From NCBI RefSeq assembly GCF_019469425.1, contig NZ_CP048272.1:248001-312000 (forward strand): 64,000 nt of DNA. The letters are read 5' to 3'. The notes beneath the pieces were generated by a model. That model saw nothing but the letters and a program-made list of their open reading frames with translations, searched no databases and was not told the origin of the DNA. Every line of letters starts with the position of its first letter. Position 1 is the stretch's first letter. The position numbers and the translations under genes were made by a program. Shown piece after piece: positions 26,427 to 35,806 of the stretch. The stretch comes from Bifidobacterium asteroides. GTDB lineage: Bacteria > Actinomycetota > Actinomycetes > Actinomycetales > Bifidobacteriaceae.

Positions 26427-28170
26427 AGATCCAGCTGGACAGCCACATGTGCATACGCCAGAATTCGTAGGGGATGGGCATGGCGGTCCACAGCGGGTAG
26501 AAGAAGACCGAGGTCAGGCCCAGCAGGGTCAGCCCCATGATCATGGTCTGCCGGTAGAGGACGCTGTCTGAATTCTGCCGAAGCCAGTTGACCACATAGC
26601 AGATCGCCAGGATCATCCAAGGCAGGATGACTATGGAATAGAAGGTGAAAGTGGTCCGGTTCATGTATTGGATCCAAGGCAGCCAGCCGGCCAGCATGCC
26701 TGCCAGTATCCCCCAGATTCGCCAATCTCCGTGCTTGGCCACTACGGCGATAGCGATGGCGAGGATCATGCAGATGCTGCCCAGCCACCAGGTCAGGGGA
26801 TTGCCCAGGGATGTGACGGCGGCCACGCAGGGGGAGTCCTTGGCCAGTCCGCACAGGCCCGGGAATCCGGTGAGCTTCTGCCAGTAGAAACTGGTGGGCC
26901 TGATCTGCAGGGGCCATGTCAAGGGGTTGGCCATATACGGGTGGCGGGTGTGCAGGGTGGTGTGGAAGTGCCACATCTGCCGGTGGTATTCAGCCAGGGA
27001 CCGCAACCCCGCCGGTAGCCAGGTCAAGCCCTGGCCAGGGTGCTGGGCCGCCCAGCTATGCATGAAGGAATCGCTGTGCAGGAACCATCCTGTCCAGGAG
27101 GCCAGATAGGTGCCCGCCCAGACGGGGATCATGAGCAATGCCGCCGGCAGCCCGTCCCTGAACACGGCGCTCTGCAGCCAGGATCCATACCCTGCCTGAT
27201 GGCGTTCCCAACCGTCCCAGAGCACCGAGATCAGGGCAAAGACGGCGAAGAAATAGGCGCCCGACCATTTGGTGCCGGTGGCCAGGCCCAGGAGCAGGGC
27301 GGCTCCGGTCCGCCACCAGGACCAAGCGATGAAGGGGCCGGTGGTGGCCACGGGCAGTTCGACACGGCTTTTCTGCCCCTGCTGTCCCTGTGACTGAACG
27401 ACCTTCACCCAGTAGTGCAGGCGGAAATCGGCCTGGTCCTTGGCCCAGGATTGCCGCAGCCTGGCCCGAGCCCAGTCCCGATGGCCCATTAGGCACAGCC
27501 AGGCCCCTAGGACGAAGACCATGATGAAGTTGTCCAGCAGGCCGGTACGGCTCATGACGATGCCCAGACCGTCGATGGCCATGAGGAAGCCGGCTGTCAG
27601 GGCTATGGGCAGGTTGTGGAAGAGGCGCAGGGCCACACGGCAGAGCAGCAGGATGGCGATGGTGCCGGCCAGGGCAGTGGCCACTCGCCAGGCGAAGGGG
27701 TTGCCGGCCCCTCCAAACAGTTTGAGCCCCAGCGCGATACACCACTTGCCCACCGGTGGGTGGACCACGTATTCGGCCTGAGGAAGCCAGCCGCTGGTGT
27801 GCCCCTGGGCGAAGATCTGGTCGATGGGAAGGTCCAGCGGGCCGGCTTTTTTCGGCCAGTTGCGTGGCTCGCCGGTCATCAGCATGGTCCAGGCATCTTT
27901 GACGTAATATGTCTCGTCGAAGACGATGGCCCGAGGGCTGCCCAGCCGCACAAACCGCAGGAGCCCGCCTAGAAGAGCCATGAGGATACAGGCCAGCCAG
28001 CCGCTTTGCCGGTGGGAAAGCCGGGGAATCCAGTTGAGTCCTCTCCTGGTGTGCTGACCCTTTGGCCAACTGAAGATGGACAGTATGACAGGGCGACCGG
28101 ACCGGTGGGCGGCGTGCCTGCCGTGTCTGGAGGAGCGATGCTGCGAAGAAAGCCCTGCCAAAGATGTCAT
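26425..28170 (-). CDS. pmt: Dolichyl-phosphate-mannose--protein mannosyltransferase (GT39)
   Basis: A 581-aa multispanning membrane glycosyltransferase that O-mannosylates secreted proteins using polyprenyl-phosphate mannose. The catalytic Asp-Glu pair is in AIVFDETYYVKDAW (Asp85-Glu86) after the first membrane helix, and about ten further hydrophobic segments follow. The frame runs upstream to 28386, but that part would overlap rsmI; ATG 28170 with an AGGGG upstream is the likely start. Divergent pmt-rsmI is the conserved actinobacterial arrangement (Rv1002c-Rv1003 in M. tuberculosis). Confidence 0.92.
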   Translation of the reverse strand: MTSLAGLSSQHRSSRHGRHAAHRSGRPVILSIFSWPKGQHTRRGLNWIPRLSHRQSGWLACILMALLGGLLRFVRLGSPRAIVFDETYYVKDAWTMLMTGEPRNWPKKAGPLDLPIDQIFAQGHTSGWLPQAEYVVHPPVGKWCIALGLKLFGGAGNPFAWRVATALAGTIAILLLCRVALRLFHNLPIALTAGFLMAIDGLGIVMSRTGLLDNFIMVFVLGAWLCLMGHRDWARARLRQSWAKDQADFRLHYWVKVVQSQGQQGQKSRVELPVATTGPFIAWSWWRTGAALLLGLATGTKWSGAYFFAVFALISVLWDGWERHQAGYGSWLQSAVFRDGLPAALLMIPVWAGTYLASWTGWFLHSDSFMHSWAAQHPGQGLTWLPAGLRSLAEYHRQMWHFHTTLHTRHPYMANPLTWPLQIRPTSFYWQKLTGFPGLCGLAKDSPCVAAVTSLGNPLTWWLGSICMILAIAIAVVAKHGDWRIWGILAGMLAGWLPWIQYMNRTTFTFYSIVILPWMILAICYVVNWLRQNSDSVLYRQTMIMGLTLLGLTSVFFYPLWTAMPIPYEFWRMHMWLSSWI

Positions 28171-28198
28171 CACCCCTAGATTAGGCCATACTAAAGGC

Positions 28199-29161
28199 AT
28201 GAGCAGCATGAATGGCCGGAGCGATGGACATGTACTGGGCGGAGAAAGTCGTGAGGAGCCGATTCCTCCCAGTGTTTCACGTGGAACGGTGGTGCTGGCG
28301 GCCACACCTATAGGCAATGTCGCCGATGCTTCGACACGCTTGGTGGAGCTCCTGCAGTCGGCTGACTTGGTGGCTGCGGAGGACACACGGAGGCTTTATG
28401 ATCTGGCCAATCGGTTAGGGGTGCGCGTAGGCGGCAGGGTTATGGCCTATCACGATCACAACGAGCGGCGGATGGCCGATCCCATTCTGGATCAGGTTCG
28501 TGAAGGGGCCTGTGCGCTGGTGGTCTCGGATGCGGGCATGCCTACCATCAATGATCCGGGTATGGCCATCGTCAGGCGGGCCATCGAACGAGGCATACCG
28601 GTCACCTGTGCGCCCGGCCCCAGCGCGGTGCTGGATGCCCTGGCCCTCTCCGGCCTGCCGACCGACCGCTTCTGCTATGAGGGATTTCTTCCCCGCCGAC
28701 ATCAGGAACGGCTGCGGCATCTGCGCACCCTGCGCAGCGAGGAGCGGACCATGGTCTTCTACGAGACCCCCCACCGCATTGATCAGGCTATGCAGGATCT
28801 TCAGGAGGTCTTCGGCCCCGGTCGGCTCATGGCTCTCTGCCGGGAACTGACCAAGGAGCATGAGCAGATCCGGCGGGGCACCATCGGCGACATCGTGTGT
28901 TCCCTGCGGGAAGATCCCCCCAGGGGAGAGATGGTCCTGGTCGTGGCTGGTGCCTCCGCCTTGGAGGCCAGGCGCAATGATCCTGAGGCTATGGATGACC
29001 GGCAGTTGGCCGCTCTGGCACGTGATCTGGCCCGATCCGAGGGCCTGCGGCTTAAGGAGGCCATTGCCCGGGTGGCTGCCGAGCATCCCCTGGCCGATGG
29101 CAGCCTGCCCAATCGCAAAAGGATTTATGCCTTGGCTGTTGAAGATGACAGGGGGGACTGA
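28199..29161 (+). CDS. rsmI: 16S rRNA (cytidine1402-2'-O)-methyltransferase
   Basis: A 320-aa SAM-dependent methyltransferase of the tetrapyrrole-methylase fold. VLAATPIGN (residues 33-41), AAEDTRRLYDL and SDAGMPTINDPG are RsmI signatures. The first usable ATG is 28199 (28208 is an alternative); TACTAA stands only a few bases upstream (28190-28195), so the message may be nearly leaderless. Its last 37 bp overlap the convergent gene at 29125. Confidence 0.95.
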   Translation: MSSMNGRSDGHVLGGESREEPIPPSVSRGTVVLAATPIGNVADASTRLVELLQSADLVAAEDTRRLYDLANRLGVRVGGRVMAYHDHNERRMADPILDQVREGACALVVSDAGMPTINDPGMAIVRRAIERGIPVTCAPGPSAVLDALALSGLPTDRFCYEGFLPRRHQERLRHLRTLRSEERTMVFYETPHRIDQAMQDLQEVFGPGRLMALCRELTKEHEQIRRGTIGDIVCSLREDPPRGEMVLVVAGASALEARRNDPEAMDDRQLAALARDLARSEGLRLKEAIARVAAEHPLADGSLPNRKRIYALAVEDDRGD

Positions 29162-29592
29162 TTCTCGTTCCCTTCGTCCAGCAGCACCTCCAGCGCCCTG
29201 CGCACACCAGGCCCGCCCAGTTGGGAGACGGCCTCCAGCAAGGCTGGCGAGGCGGCGGGATTGGCTACTAGCCATCGACGTAGCTGGGGCTCTTCTCGGG
29301 CGATGGCCCAGAGGATGCTCGGGTCGGTCTCGGGGTCTGTGGCCATCAGGGCCGTTGGCACCAGAGGGGGCTCTGGCGGTGGGGCGCGCACTTCGGCCTT
29401 TGGTTCCAAGCTATCGGAATTGTCTCGCTTCAAATTGTCTTCCGCCCGGGGACGCGACCCGCCGCTGACGGCAGTCATGAGCCGGGCCATGCGTTTAGCG
29501 GCGGATGATTCACGACGGCCCTGACTCCGGTCCCGACCGCTGCGTCGATGATGGCCATGCCCGCGTCTGCTATCCTTTATCGGCTGGTTCAT
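29125..29592 (-). CDS. Small protein with variant leucine-rich-like C-terminus, function unknown
   Basis: A 155-aa protein. The first 90 residues are basic and low-complexity (RRGHGHHRRSGRDRSQGRR, then a Pro-rich stretch). The last 65 contain a helical pattern, PETDPSILWAIAREEPQLRR then LVANPAASPALLEAV, resembling the variant leucine-rich repeat (LRV) type unit found in several bifidobacterial proteins. No enzymatic motif. Its ATG overlaps the stop of the gene upstream (30323-29589) by ATGA, so they form a two-gene unit. Its 3' end overlaps rsmI convergently. Confidence 0.6.
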   Translation of the reverse strand: MNQPIKDSRRGHGHHRRSGRDRSQGRRESSAAKRMARLMTAVSGGSRPRAEDNLKRDNSDSLEPKAEVRAPPPEPPLVPTALMATDPETDPSILWAIAREEPQLRRWLVANPAASPALLEAVSQLGGPGVRRALEVLLDEGNENQSPLSSSTAKA

Positions 29593-30323
29593 AGCATTGC
29601 CTTGAGTCGTCTTATGGTCTCCAGCCCTTGAGCGTGGCCAGGCCAGCGTGGGTTGGAGGACAGGAGCTCCTCGCAGGATCCGCAGCTGACTTGATACCGC
29701 TCCATGAGTTCATGCAAGGCCGCCGTAATCTCCTCCCCGTTGCATTGGCCCGAGGAATCGCAGGCCAGATCGCAGGCCGTCCAGAGCGGCGAAGTCACCC
29801 AAAGCTTCCCAAGCTTCATCAGGTAGCGGGCATCCAGCTGGCGCTGGTGGGGTCGCAGGGGCCTGCCGTGAACCGGAGTGCGGAAGTGGGAGTTGGAGAT
29901 GATGTCCAGCGTATCGGGGAATTGGCCGTTGATCCATATCCAGAGCGCCAGACCGCCGCATGCCGCTGCGCCGTAAGGAACCATGGGCGTGACGATGGAG
30001 GCGCGACCGTAGAGTCCCTCAGCCTGTTCGTTTAGGTAGCAGCAGGATTGGTCCAGACAGGTCACGATTCCTTCATTCACCAGCATGCTAAGGCTGAGTG
30101 GACCGGGCAAATCCTCGACTTGGATCAGACTGGGCAGTGGCTCGGGCTCAGGGGCCGGGGCCCCAAACTCGGCCGTAGAAGGACGGCTGCGGGTATGCGT
30201 CGGCGCTGCACCGGTTTGCAGTGGTCGACTTGGCGGCTTGGTGGTAGCCCTAAGAGGGCGGCTGGCGCCAGCGGCAGTGGTAGGCGTCCACGATGCTCCC
30301 CCGAGCGCGTGTTCTCGATTCAT
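29589..30323 (-). CDS. Hypothetical protein with AbiEi/DUF559-like segment
   Basis: A 244-aa protein, not confidently recognised. The start at 30323 (MNREHALGG) leaves a 137-bp gap to divergent metG; the frame runs upstream but overlaps metG. After a Pro-rich N-terminus, the middle (HFRTPVHGRPLRPHQR ... LWVTSPLWTACDLA) resembles the segment before the endonuclease-like part of DUF559/AbiEi-type proteins, where a 'TS-x-x-x-T-x-x-DLA' pattern is common. Five cysteines (for example CDLACDSSGQC, CGSCEE) are notable. It is translationally coupled to the 155-aa gene. A role in phage defence is possible but unsupported. Confidence 0.55.
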   Translation of the reverse strand: MNREHALGGASWTPTTAAGASRPLRATTKPPSRPLQTGAAPTHTRSRPSTAEFGAPAPEPEPLPSLIQVEDLPGPLSLSMLVNEGIVTCLDQSCCYLNEQAEGLYGRASIVTPMVPYGAAACGGLALWIWINGQFPDTLDIISNSHFRTPVHGRPLRPHQRQLDARYLMKLGKLWVTSPLWTACDLACDSSGQCNGEEITAALHELMERYQVSCGSCEELLSSNPRWPGHAQGLETIRRLKAML

Positions 30324-30460
30324 GGTTCGACTGTAAATGGTCCTGCCCGGGTTTGCCTGAGAGAGGGCCAAATATGTGCATTTGTGGATAATTTGCTTGC
30401 TCGGCGGCAGTCCTGTGGACGAGCAGGGGATTGTAGGCCTGAGCCGATAATCTTGCTGAT

Positions 30461-32332
30461 ATGAGTCATATCCTTGTTTCCGTCGCCTGGCCCTACGCGA
30501 ATGGGCCCCGTCACATCGGCCACGTCGCTGGGTTCGGCGTTCCCTCCGACGTCTATGCACGCTACGAACGCATGAAGGGCAATGATGTCCTTATGGTTTC
30601 GGGGACTGACGAGCACGGCACTCCCATCCTGGTGGAGGCTGACGCCGAAGGTGTGGGACCTCAGGAGATCGCTGACCGCTATAACCGGGTCATTGTCAAG
30701 GATCTGTGCGATCTGGGGCTCAGCTATGACCTTTTCACCAGGACCACGACCGGCAACCATGAGAAGGTGGTGCAGGAGCTTTTCCGCCAGTGCCGGGCCA
30801 ACGGCTACATCTATGAGGGCCAGCAGAAGGTGGCCATCTCGCCTTCCACCGGCCGGACCCTGCCGGACCGCTATATTGAGGGGACCTGCCCCATTTGCGG
30901 TGCTGATGGAGCTCGCGGCGACCAGTGCGACAACTGCGGCAACGAGCTGGATCCGGACGAGCTGATCAACCCTGTGTCCAAGATCAATGGGGAGATGCCC
31001 CGGTTTGAGGAGTCCAGGCACTTCTTCCTGGATCTTCCCGCTCTGGCCGAGGCCAACCTGGCCTGGCTGAAGACCCGGAAGGGCTGGCGCAGCAACGTGC
31101 TCAACTTCTCCCTGGGGCTCTTCAGGGAGGTCAAGCCGCGGGCCATCACCCGCGACATCGACTGGGGCATTCCCGTGCCTGTGGACGGCTGGGTCGACGA
31201 CCCCAACAAGAAGCTCTACGTCTGGTTCGATGCCGTCATCGGCTACCTGTCGGCATCCATCGAATGGGCTCGTCGTCAGGGCGACCCCGAGGCCTGGCGC
31301 AAGTGGTGGAATGATCCTAAGGCCTTGGGCTATTACTTCATGGGCAAGGACAACATCACCTTCCACTCCCAGATCTGGCCCTCGGAGATCCTGGCTTACA
31401 ACGGTCAGGGGTCCAAGGGCGGACAGCCGGGATCCTACGGCGAACTCAACCTGCCTGAGCAGGTGGTGGCCAGCGAGTTCATGACCATGGAGGGCAAGAA
31501 GTTCAGTTCCTCCAGGGGCATCGTCATCTACGTCAAGGACATCCTGGCACGCTATCCGGTCGATGCAGTCCGCTACTACATTTCCATCGCCGGGCCAGAA
31601 ACTTCGGACTCGGACTTCACTTGGGCTGAGTTTGTCCGGCACAACAACGAGGAGCTGGCCGCCTCCTGGGGCAACCTGGTCAATCGCGTGGCCAACCTGC
31701 TCAACAAGGACTTCGGCAGCATCCCCGCCATTGAGCAGTCCTGGCTGACCGGAGAGGACGCCGCCCTGCTGGACCGCAGCCTGCAGACCTTTGATACTGT
31801 GGGATCCCTGATCGAACGCCATCGCCAGAAGGCCGCCCTGGTCGAGGCCATGGCTCTGGTGGGCGACATCAACAAGTACATCTCCGCCCAGGAGCCTTGG
31901 AAAATTAAGGATGACAAGAACCGTCTGGCTGCTGTCCTGCATACCGCCGCCCAGGCCGTACTGGACGTCAACACCATGCTGGCCCCCTTCCTGCCCCATG
32001 CTTCTCAGCGGGTCTGGGAGACCATGGGCGGCAAGGGCATCTTTTCCCCCTTGCCCCGTGTCGAGGAGGTTGACGACCTGGATCGGTCCGATTTCCACTA
32101 TCCCATCATCACCGGCGACTACCGGCTGGGGGAGACGGTCCATCCTTGGGCGCGCGAGCCCCTCAGGGACGGCACGCCAATCGATCGGCCCACACCCATC
32201 TTCCCGCGCATTCCCAAGGAAGCCGTGCAGGAGGAGCTGGACCGCTTCCAGGAGCAGCTGGATCGCCGCAAGGCCAAGGAGCGTGCCAGATTCGAGGCTG
32301 AACAGGCCAAGCTGGGCGACCAGGGCAAGTGA
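30461..32332 (+). CDS. metG: Methionyl-tRNA synthetase
   Basis: A 623-aa class I aminoacyl-tRNA synthetase that charges tRNA-Met. The HIGH motif is in [14 protein letters not shown] (residues 11-24), the zinc knuckle is [18 protein letters not shown] near residue 145, and the KMSKS equivalent is KKFSSSRG near residue 347. There is no Shine-Dalgarno sequence before ATG 30461, and GATAAT lies 10 bp upstream (30446-30451), so a leaderless or near-leaderless message is plausible. Actinobacterial metG is normally followed by tatD, which here is 31 kb away. Confidence 0.97.
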   Translation: MSHILVSVAWPYANGPRHIGHVAGFGVPSDVYARYERMKGNDVLMVSGTDEHGTPILVEADAEGVGPQEIADRYNRVIVKDLCDLGLSYDLFTRTTTGNHEKVVQELFRQCRANGYIYEGQQKVAISPSTGRTLPDRYIEGTCPICGADGARGDQCDNCGNELDPDELINPVSKINGEMPRFEESRHFFLDLPALAEANLAWLKTRKGWRSNVLNFSLGLFREVKPRAITRDIDWGIPVPVDGWVDDPNKKLYVWFDAVIGYLSASIEWARRQGDPEAWRKWWNDPKALGYYFMGKDNITFHSQIWPSEILAYNGQGSKGGQPGSYGELNLPEQVVASEFMTMEGKKFSSSRGIVIYVKDILARYPVDAVRYYISIAGPETSDSDFTWAEFVRHNNEELAASWGNLVNRVANLLNKDFGSIPAIEQSWLTGEDAALLDRSLQTFDTVGSLIERHRQKAALVEAMALVGDINKYISAQEPWKIKDDKNRLAAVLHTAAQAVLDVNTMLAPFLPHASQRVWETMGGKGIFSPLPRVEEVDDLDRSDFHYPIITGDYRLGETVHPWAREPLRDGTPIDRPTPIFPRIPKEAVQEELDRFQEQLDRRKAKERARFEAEQAKLGDQGK

Positions 32333-32498
32333 CAGTCGACGCGCCCGGGACGGCATTCGTGATTCACAGAGAACTTTGAGGTTTTTGGGCACTTCCTCCA
32401 AGGTAGCGCTGGTTATATTTGTTCTGTCGGTTGAGGTAGTGGCCGATGGGGGTCATGCGGCCCCGATAATTGAACCCCTTCTTCTCTCTCTCTTCTCG

Positions 32499-32530
32499 CC
32501 CGGCGGTTCTCAGAACCGCCGGGTTCTTTC
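32499..32530 (+). terminator. Intrinsic terminator between metG and GH65 fusion
   Basis: CCCGGCGGTTCT (32499-32510) and AGAACCGCCGGG (32512-32523) are perfect inverted repeats, followed by TTCTTTC. It ends 30 bp before the GH65-fusion start and 167 bp after metG, so it could end metG transcription or act as an attenuator for the next gene. TATATT at 32414-32419 is a possible -10 for a short transcript. Confidence 0.8.
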
Positions 32531-32559
32531 GTCATGGAAGACCCATAGGATGGGTAACC

Positions 32560-35500
32560 ATGAAGGTTGCCCAATTCGCCTGTGTGCTCTTCGATCTGGA
32601 CGGGGTGCTGGTGCCCACGACCATCCTGCACAAGGCCGCCTGGAAGGCGTTGTTCGATCAGGTCCTGCCCGGAAACGTCCCGGCCTATACGGAGCAGGAT
32701 TACTACGCCTATGTGGATGGCCGGCCCCGCTATGACGGCGTGGACGCCCTGCTGCGTAGCAGGGGCATCGAGCTGGACTGGGGCAGCCCCGATGATGATC
32801 CGAAACTGGACACCATTTGCGGATACGGCAATCGCAAGAACCTGACCTTTGAGCGGATGCTGAAGCAGAAGGGCATCGATCCCTACCCGGACACCGTGGA
32901 TCTGCTTCGGCACCTGCGCTCCGATAAGAAGCGTCTGGCTGTGGTGTCCAGCTCGCGCAACACGGCCCAGGTCCTCCAGGCCGCTGGAATCGCCGGATAC
33001 TTCGACACCGTGGTGGACGGCAACCTCAAGGACGAGATGGGTCTTCAGGGTAAGCCGGCCCCGGACACCTACGCCTATGCGGCCAAGGTTCTCGGACTGC
33101 ATCATGAGGATGCCGTTGTGGTCGAGGATGCTCTCTCCGGCGTAGCCGCCGGCCATGCCGGCAGGTTCGGCCTGGTTGTGGGCGTGAACAGGGGCGCCGG
33201 CCGTGAGCAGCTGTTCAAGGCCGGCGCGGACTTGGTGGTGGACCAGCTGATCGAGCTGATCGACGACGATGCGGGCGAGCGTGCGCAGGGGAAGGACCCC
33301 AGTCTGGATGAGGGCCGCTTCCCCGTGGAAGACTGGGGTCTCAGCGAGGTCGGGCGGCCTGGAGACATCAGCGCCACGGTCTTTTCCGTCACCAACGGCT
33401 CCGTCGGCGTCAGGGGCGAAGGCGGCGGGGAACGCTGCTTGGGCAACGGCACCTTCCTGAGTGGCTTCCATGACACCTTCCGGATTGCCCATCCCGAAAG
33501 CGCTTACGGGTATGCCAAGGTAGGACAGTTGATCCAAGGAGTGCCCGATGCTTCGGACTTCACCCTCAAGGTGGAGGGGCTGCCCCTGGGCCGGCCTGAG
33601 AAGACCACTCAGCGTCTGGACTTCCGAACTGGGATCGCGACTACCACCAATTTGTACGATCTGGACCATGGCATCCATCTGAAGACCGTGCTTACACGCA
33701 TGGTCTGTCTGTATGACCGCAACCTGAGCGTGTGCACGTTGACTGTAGAGTCGCCCGACCGTGACATGGCTGTGGTGGTCGAGGGGCCGGTCAATGCTGA
33801 CAACCCCCGCCATGTCAACTCCAGCGACCCCCGCAAGTCGACCTTTGTGGACGGTTGCGGAATCCACGAGGTGCTGGACAATGCGGTCTATGGTGAGCTG
33901 AGTGCGGATTGCAGGGTATTTCGTTGCAACAATTCACGGCTCAGCCTGGCTCTGGGCGTCCGGCAGTTCAGGGACGGCCGGCCCGTTGAAGGCTCCGGCT
34001 GGCGCATGGACGTGCCCAAGGGCGGTTCCACCCGCCTGGTCCGTTACGCCGTCTACCGTAGCCATCCCATCCTTCCGGCCGGCACCAGCGGCAACGGCCT
34101 GGTCGTGCAGACCCGGGGGGAGGGGACCAGGCGTCTGGTCGAGGACTGCCGCGATCGGCTGGAGGAGGTCAGCGCCCTCTCTCTGGAAGAGCTGGAGCAG
34201 CGTCAGAGGGCATGGCTGGACCGGTTCTGGGAGCGTCAGGATATCCGCATCCAGGCCGACGATGGCGGCCGTACCCAGCAGATGGTGCGCTGGGAACTCT
34301 TCCAGCTGGCCCAGTCCACGGCCCAGATTGAGAACGGCGTGGGCGCCAAGGGCCTGAGCGGATCCGGCTACAGCGGCCACTACTTCTGGGACACCGAGAT
34401 CTATATTCTCCCCTTCCTGATCTATTCGGCGCCTGCTCGAGCAAGAGCCGTCCTCCACTACCGCTACCTGATGCTGCCGGCGGCCAGGCGCAGGGCCTGC
34501 GCGCTCAATCTGAACGGCGCCCTCTTCCCATGGCGGACCATCGACGGCGAGGAGGCCTCCGCCTACTTCCCCACCGGCACGGCCCAATACCACATCGATG
34601 CCGACATCGCCTATGCGGTGGCCCAATATGTGCAGGTCACCGGCGATGAAGACTTCCTGCAGGCTGAGGGCGTAGACATCCTGGTGGAGACGGCCCGTCT
34701 TTGGATGAGCCTGGGGCGCTATAAGGAGGACGGCCGCTTCCACATCCACTGTGTGACCGGCCCGGACGAGTACACGGTCCTGGTCGACGACAACCTCTAC
34801 ACCAACCAGATGGCTCGGTTCAATCTCTTAGCCGCTTACAAGGCCTACCAGCACCTGCGCGAGAAGCACCCGGATCTGATCGGCGGCATACGCGAAAGGC
34901 TGCACTTCGACGACGATGAGGCCGCCAAATGGTCTCATGCGGCTGAGGCCATGTTCGCCCCCTTCGACGATCAGGAGGGGGTCCATGCCCAGGATGCCCA
35001 GTTCATGCAACGCCCTCGCTGGCACTTCGACCAGTTCACGGCCAGGCCCCTGCTGCTGCACTACCATCCGTTGGTCATTTACCGGCACAAGGTGCTCAAG
35101 CAGACCGACGTGGTTATGGCCCTCTACCTGCTCAGCTCCTGGTTCACTCCGGAGCAGAAGCTGGCTGACTTCGACTACTACGATCCGCTGACCACCGGGG
35201 ATTCGACCCTGTCTGCAGCCTCCCAGTCCATCCTCGCCGCCGAGGTGGGGCATGACAAGCTGGCCATGCAGTACTTCCGTCGGTCCTTGTTCACGGACGT
35301 GGACGACCTGCACGCCAACACGACTGACGGCATTCACTTGGCCGCCTGCGGAGGCGTCTGGTCCAGCCTGGTCTGCGGCTTCGGCGGCCTACGGGACACC
35401 GGCGGGACCATGCTGAGCATCGACCCCCGCCTGCCCTCATCCTGGCGCTCGCTGACCTACGAGTTGGAGGTGCGAGGCACCAGGTTCCAGGTTGCCGTAA

Positions 35501-35580
35501 CAACAGGCGGTGTCGATCTGAAGCGCTTGTCAGGACCTGAGCTGGACCTTCTGGTCCAGGGGCATCCTCGCCACATATGA
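32560..35580 (+). CDS. Fusion of beta-phosphoglucomutase (HAD) and GH65 disaccharide phosphorylase
   Basis: A 1006-aa bifunctional protein. Residues 1-240 are a HAD-type beta-phosphoglucomutase: FDLDGVLVPT with Asp12/Asp14, VVSSSRNT and GKPAPDTY. Residues 270-1000 are GH65, with the domain-opening TVFSVTNGSVGVRGE and VTGPDEYTVL carrying the likely general acid Glu737. GH65 enzymes phosphorolyse alpha-glucosides such as trehalose, maltose, kojibiose or nigerose to beta-glucose 1-phosphate, which the fused mutase would convert to glucose 6-phosphate. ATG 32560 follows GGATGGG; an upstream frame from 32470 spans the terminator. Exact disaccharide unknown. It stands alone between metG and the exporter. 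Confidence 0.9.
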   Translation: MKVAQFACVLFDLDGVLVPTTILHKAAWKALFDQVLPGNVPAYTEQDYYAYVDGRPRYDGVDALLRSRGIELDWGSPDDDPKLDTICGYGNRKNLTFERMLKQKGIDPYPDTVDLLRHLRSDKKRLAVVSSSRNTAQVLQAAGIAGYFDTVVDGNLKDEMGLQGKPAPDTYAYAAKVLGLHHEDAVVVEDALSGVAAGHAGRFGLVVGVNRGAGREQLFKAGADLVVDQLIELIDDDAGERAQGKDPSLDEGRFPVEDWGLSEVGRPGDISATVFSVTNGSVGVRGEGGGERCLGNGTFLSGFHDTFRIAHPESAYGYAKVGQLIQGVPDASDFTLKVEGLPLGRPEKTTQRLDFRTGIATTTNLYDLDHGIHLKTVLTRMVCLYDRNLSVCTLTVESPDRDMAVVVEGPVNADNPRHVNSSDPRKSTFVDGCGIHEVLDNAVYGELSADCRVFRCNNSRLSLALGVRQFRDGRPVEGSGWRMDVPKGGSTRLVRYAVYRSHPILPAGTSGNGLVVQTRGEGTRRLVEDCRDRLEEVSALSLEELEQRQRAWLDRFWERQDIRIQADDGGRTQQMVRWELFQLAQSTAQIENGVGAKGLSGSGYSGHYFWDTEIYILPFLIYSAPARARAVLHYRYLMLPAARRRACALNLNGALFPWRTIDGEEASAYFPTGTAQYHIDADIAYAVAQYVQVTGDEDFLQAEGVDILVETARLWMSLGRYKEDGRFHIHCVTGPDEYTVLVDDNLYTNQMARFNLLAAYKAYQHLREKHPDLIGGIRERLHFDDDEAAKWSHAAEAMFAPFDDQEGVHAQDAQFMQRPRWHFDQFTARPLLLHYHPLVIYRHKVLKQTDVVMALYLLSSWFTPEQKLADFDYYDPLTTGDSTLSAASQSILAAEVGHDKLAMQYFRRSLFTDVDDLHANTTDGIHLAACGGVWSSLVCGFGGLRDTGGTMLSIDPRLPSSWRSLTYELEVRGTRFQVAVTTGGVDLKRLSGPELDLLVQGHPRHI

Positions 35581-35618
35581 TCTCCGGATTCTGGGCCTAG
35601 ACACGCCGAGATCCGGGG

Positions 35619-35646
35619 TTGCATCTGGTGCAGGCTCCAATAAAAT
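35619..35646 (+). promoter_or_regulatory. Promoter for the ABC exporter operon
   Basis: TTGCAT (35619-35624), 16-bp spacer, TAAAAT (35641-35646). It leaves a leader of about 155 nt before ATG 35807 in the 226-bp gap; no gene is visible in the leader. Confidence 0.5.
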
Positions 35647-35806
35647 AGGCCACGCTTAGACGAATCCAGGGCGGACGCGCGCGGCCTTGCAGAGGCGAAG
35701 AACACAGCCGGGCGTCATCATTGGTCAGTCACACTCCCGGACGGTCACGGCAATGAGAAGAGACCAGATCAGAGAAGTTCAACAGGGAACGTGAGGGTGT
35801 CCTCCA

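Noticed and set aside
32333-32559. tRNA or structured RNA gene between metG and the GH65 fusion
   Set aside because: No cloverleaf or known RNA pattern; only a terminator and a weak -10.
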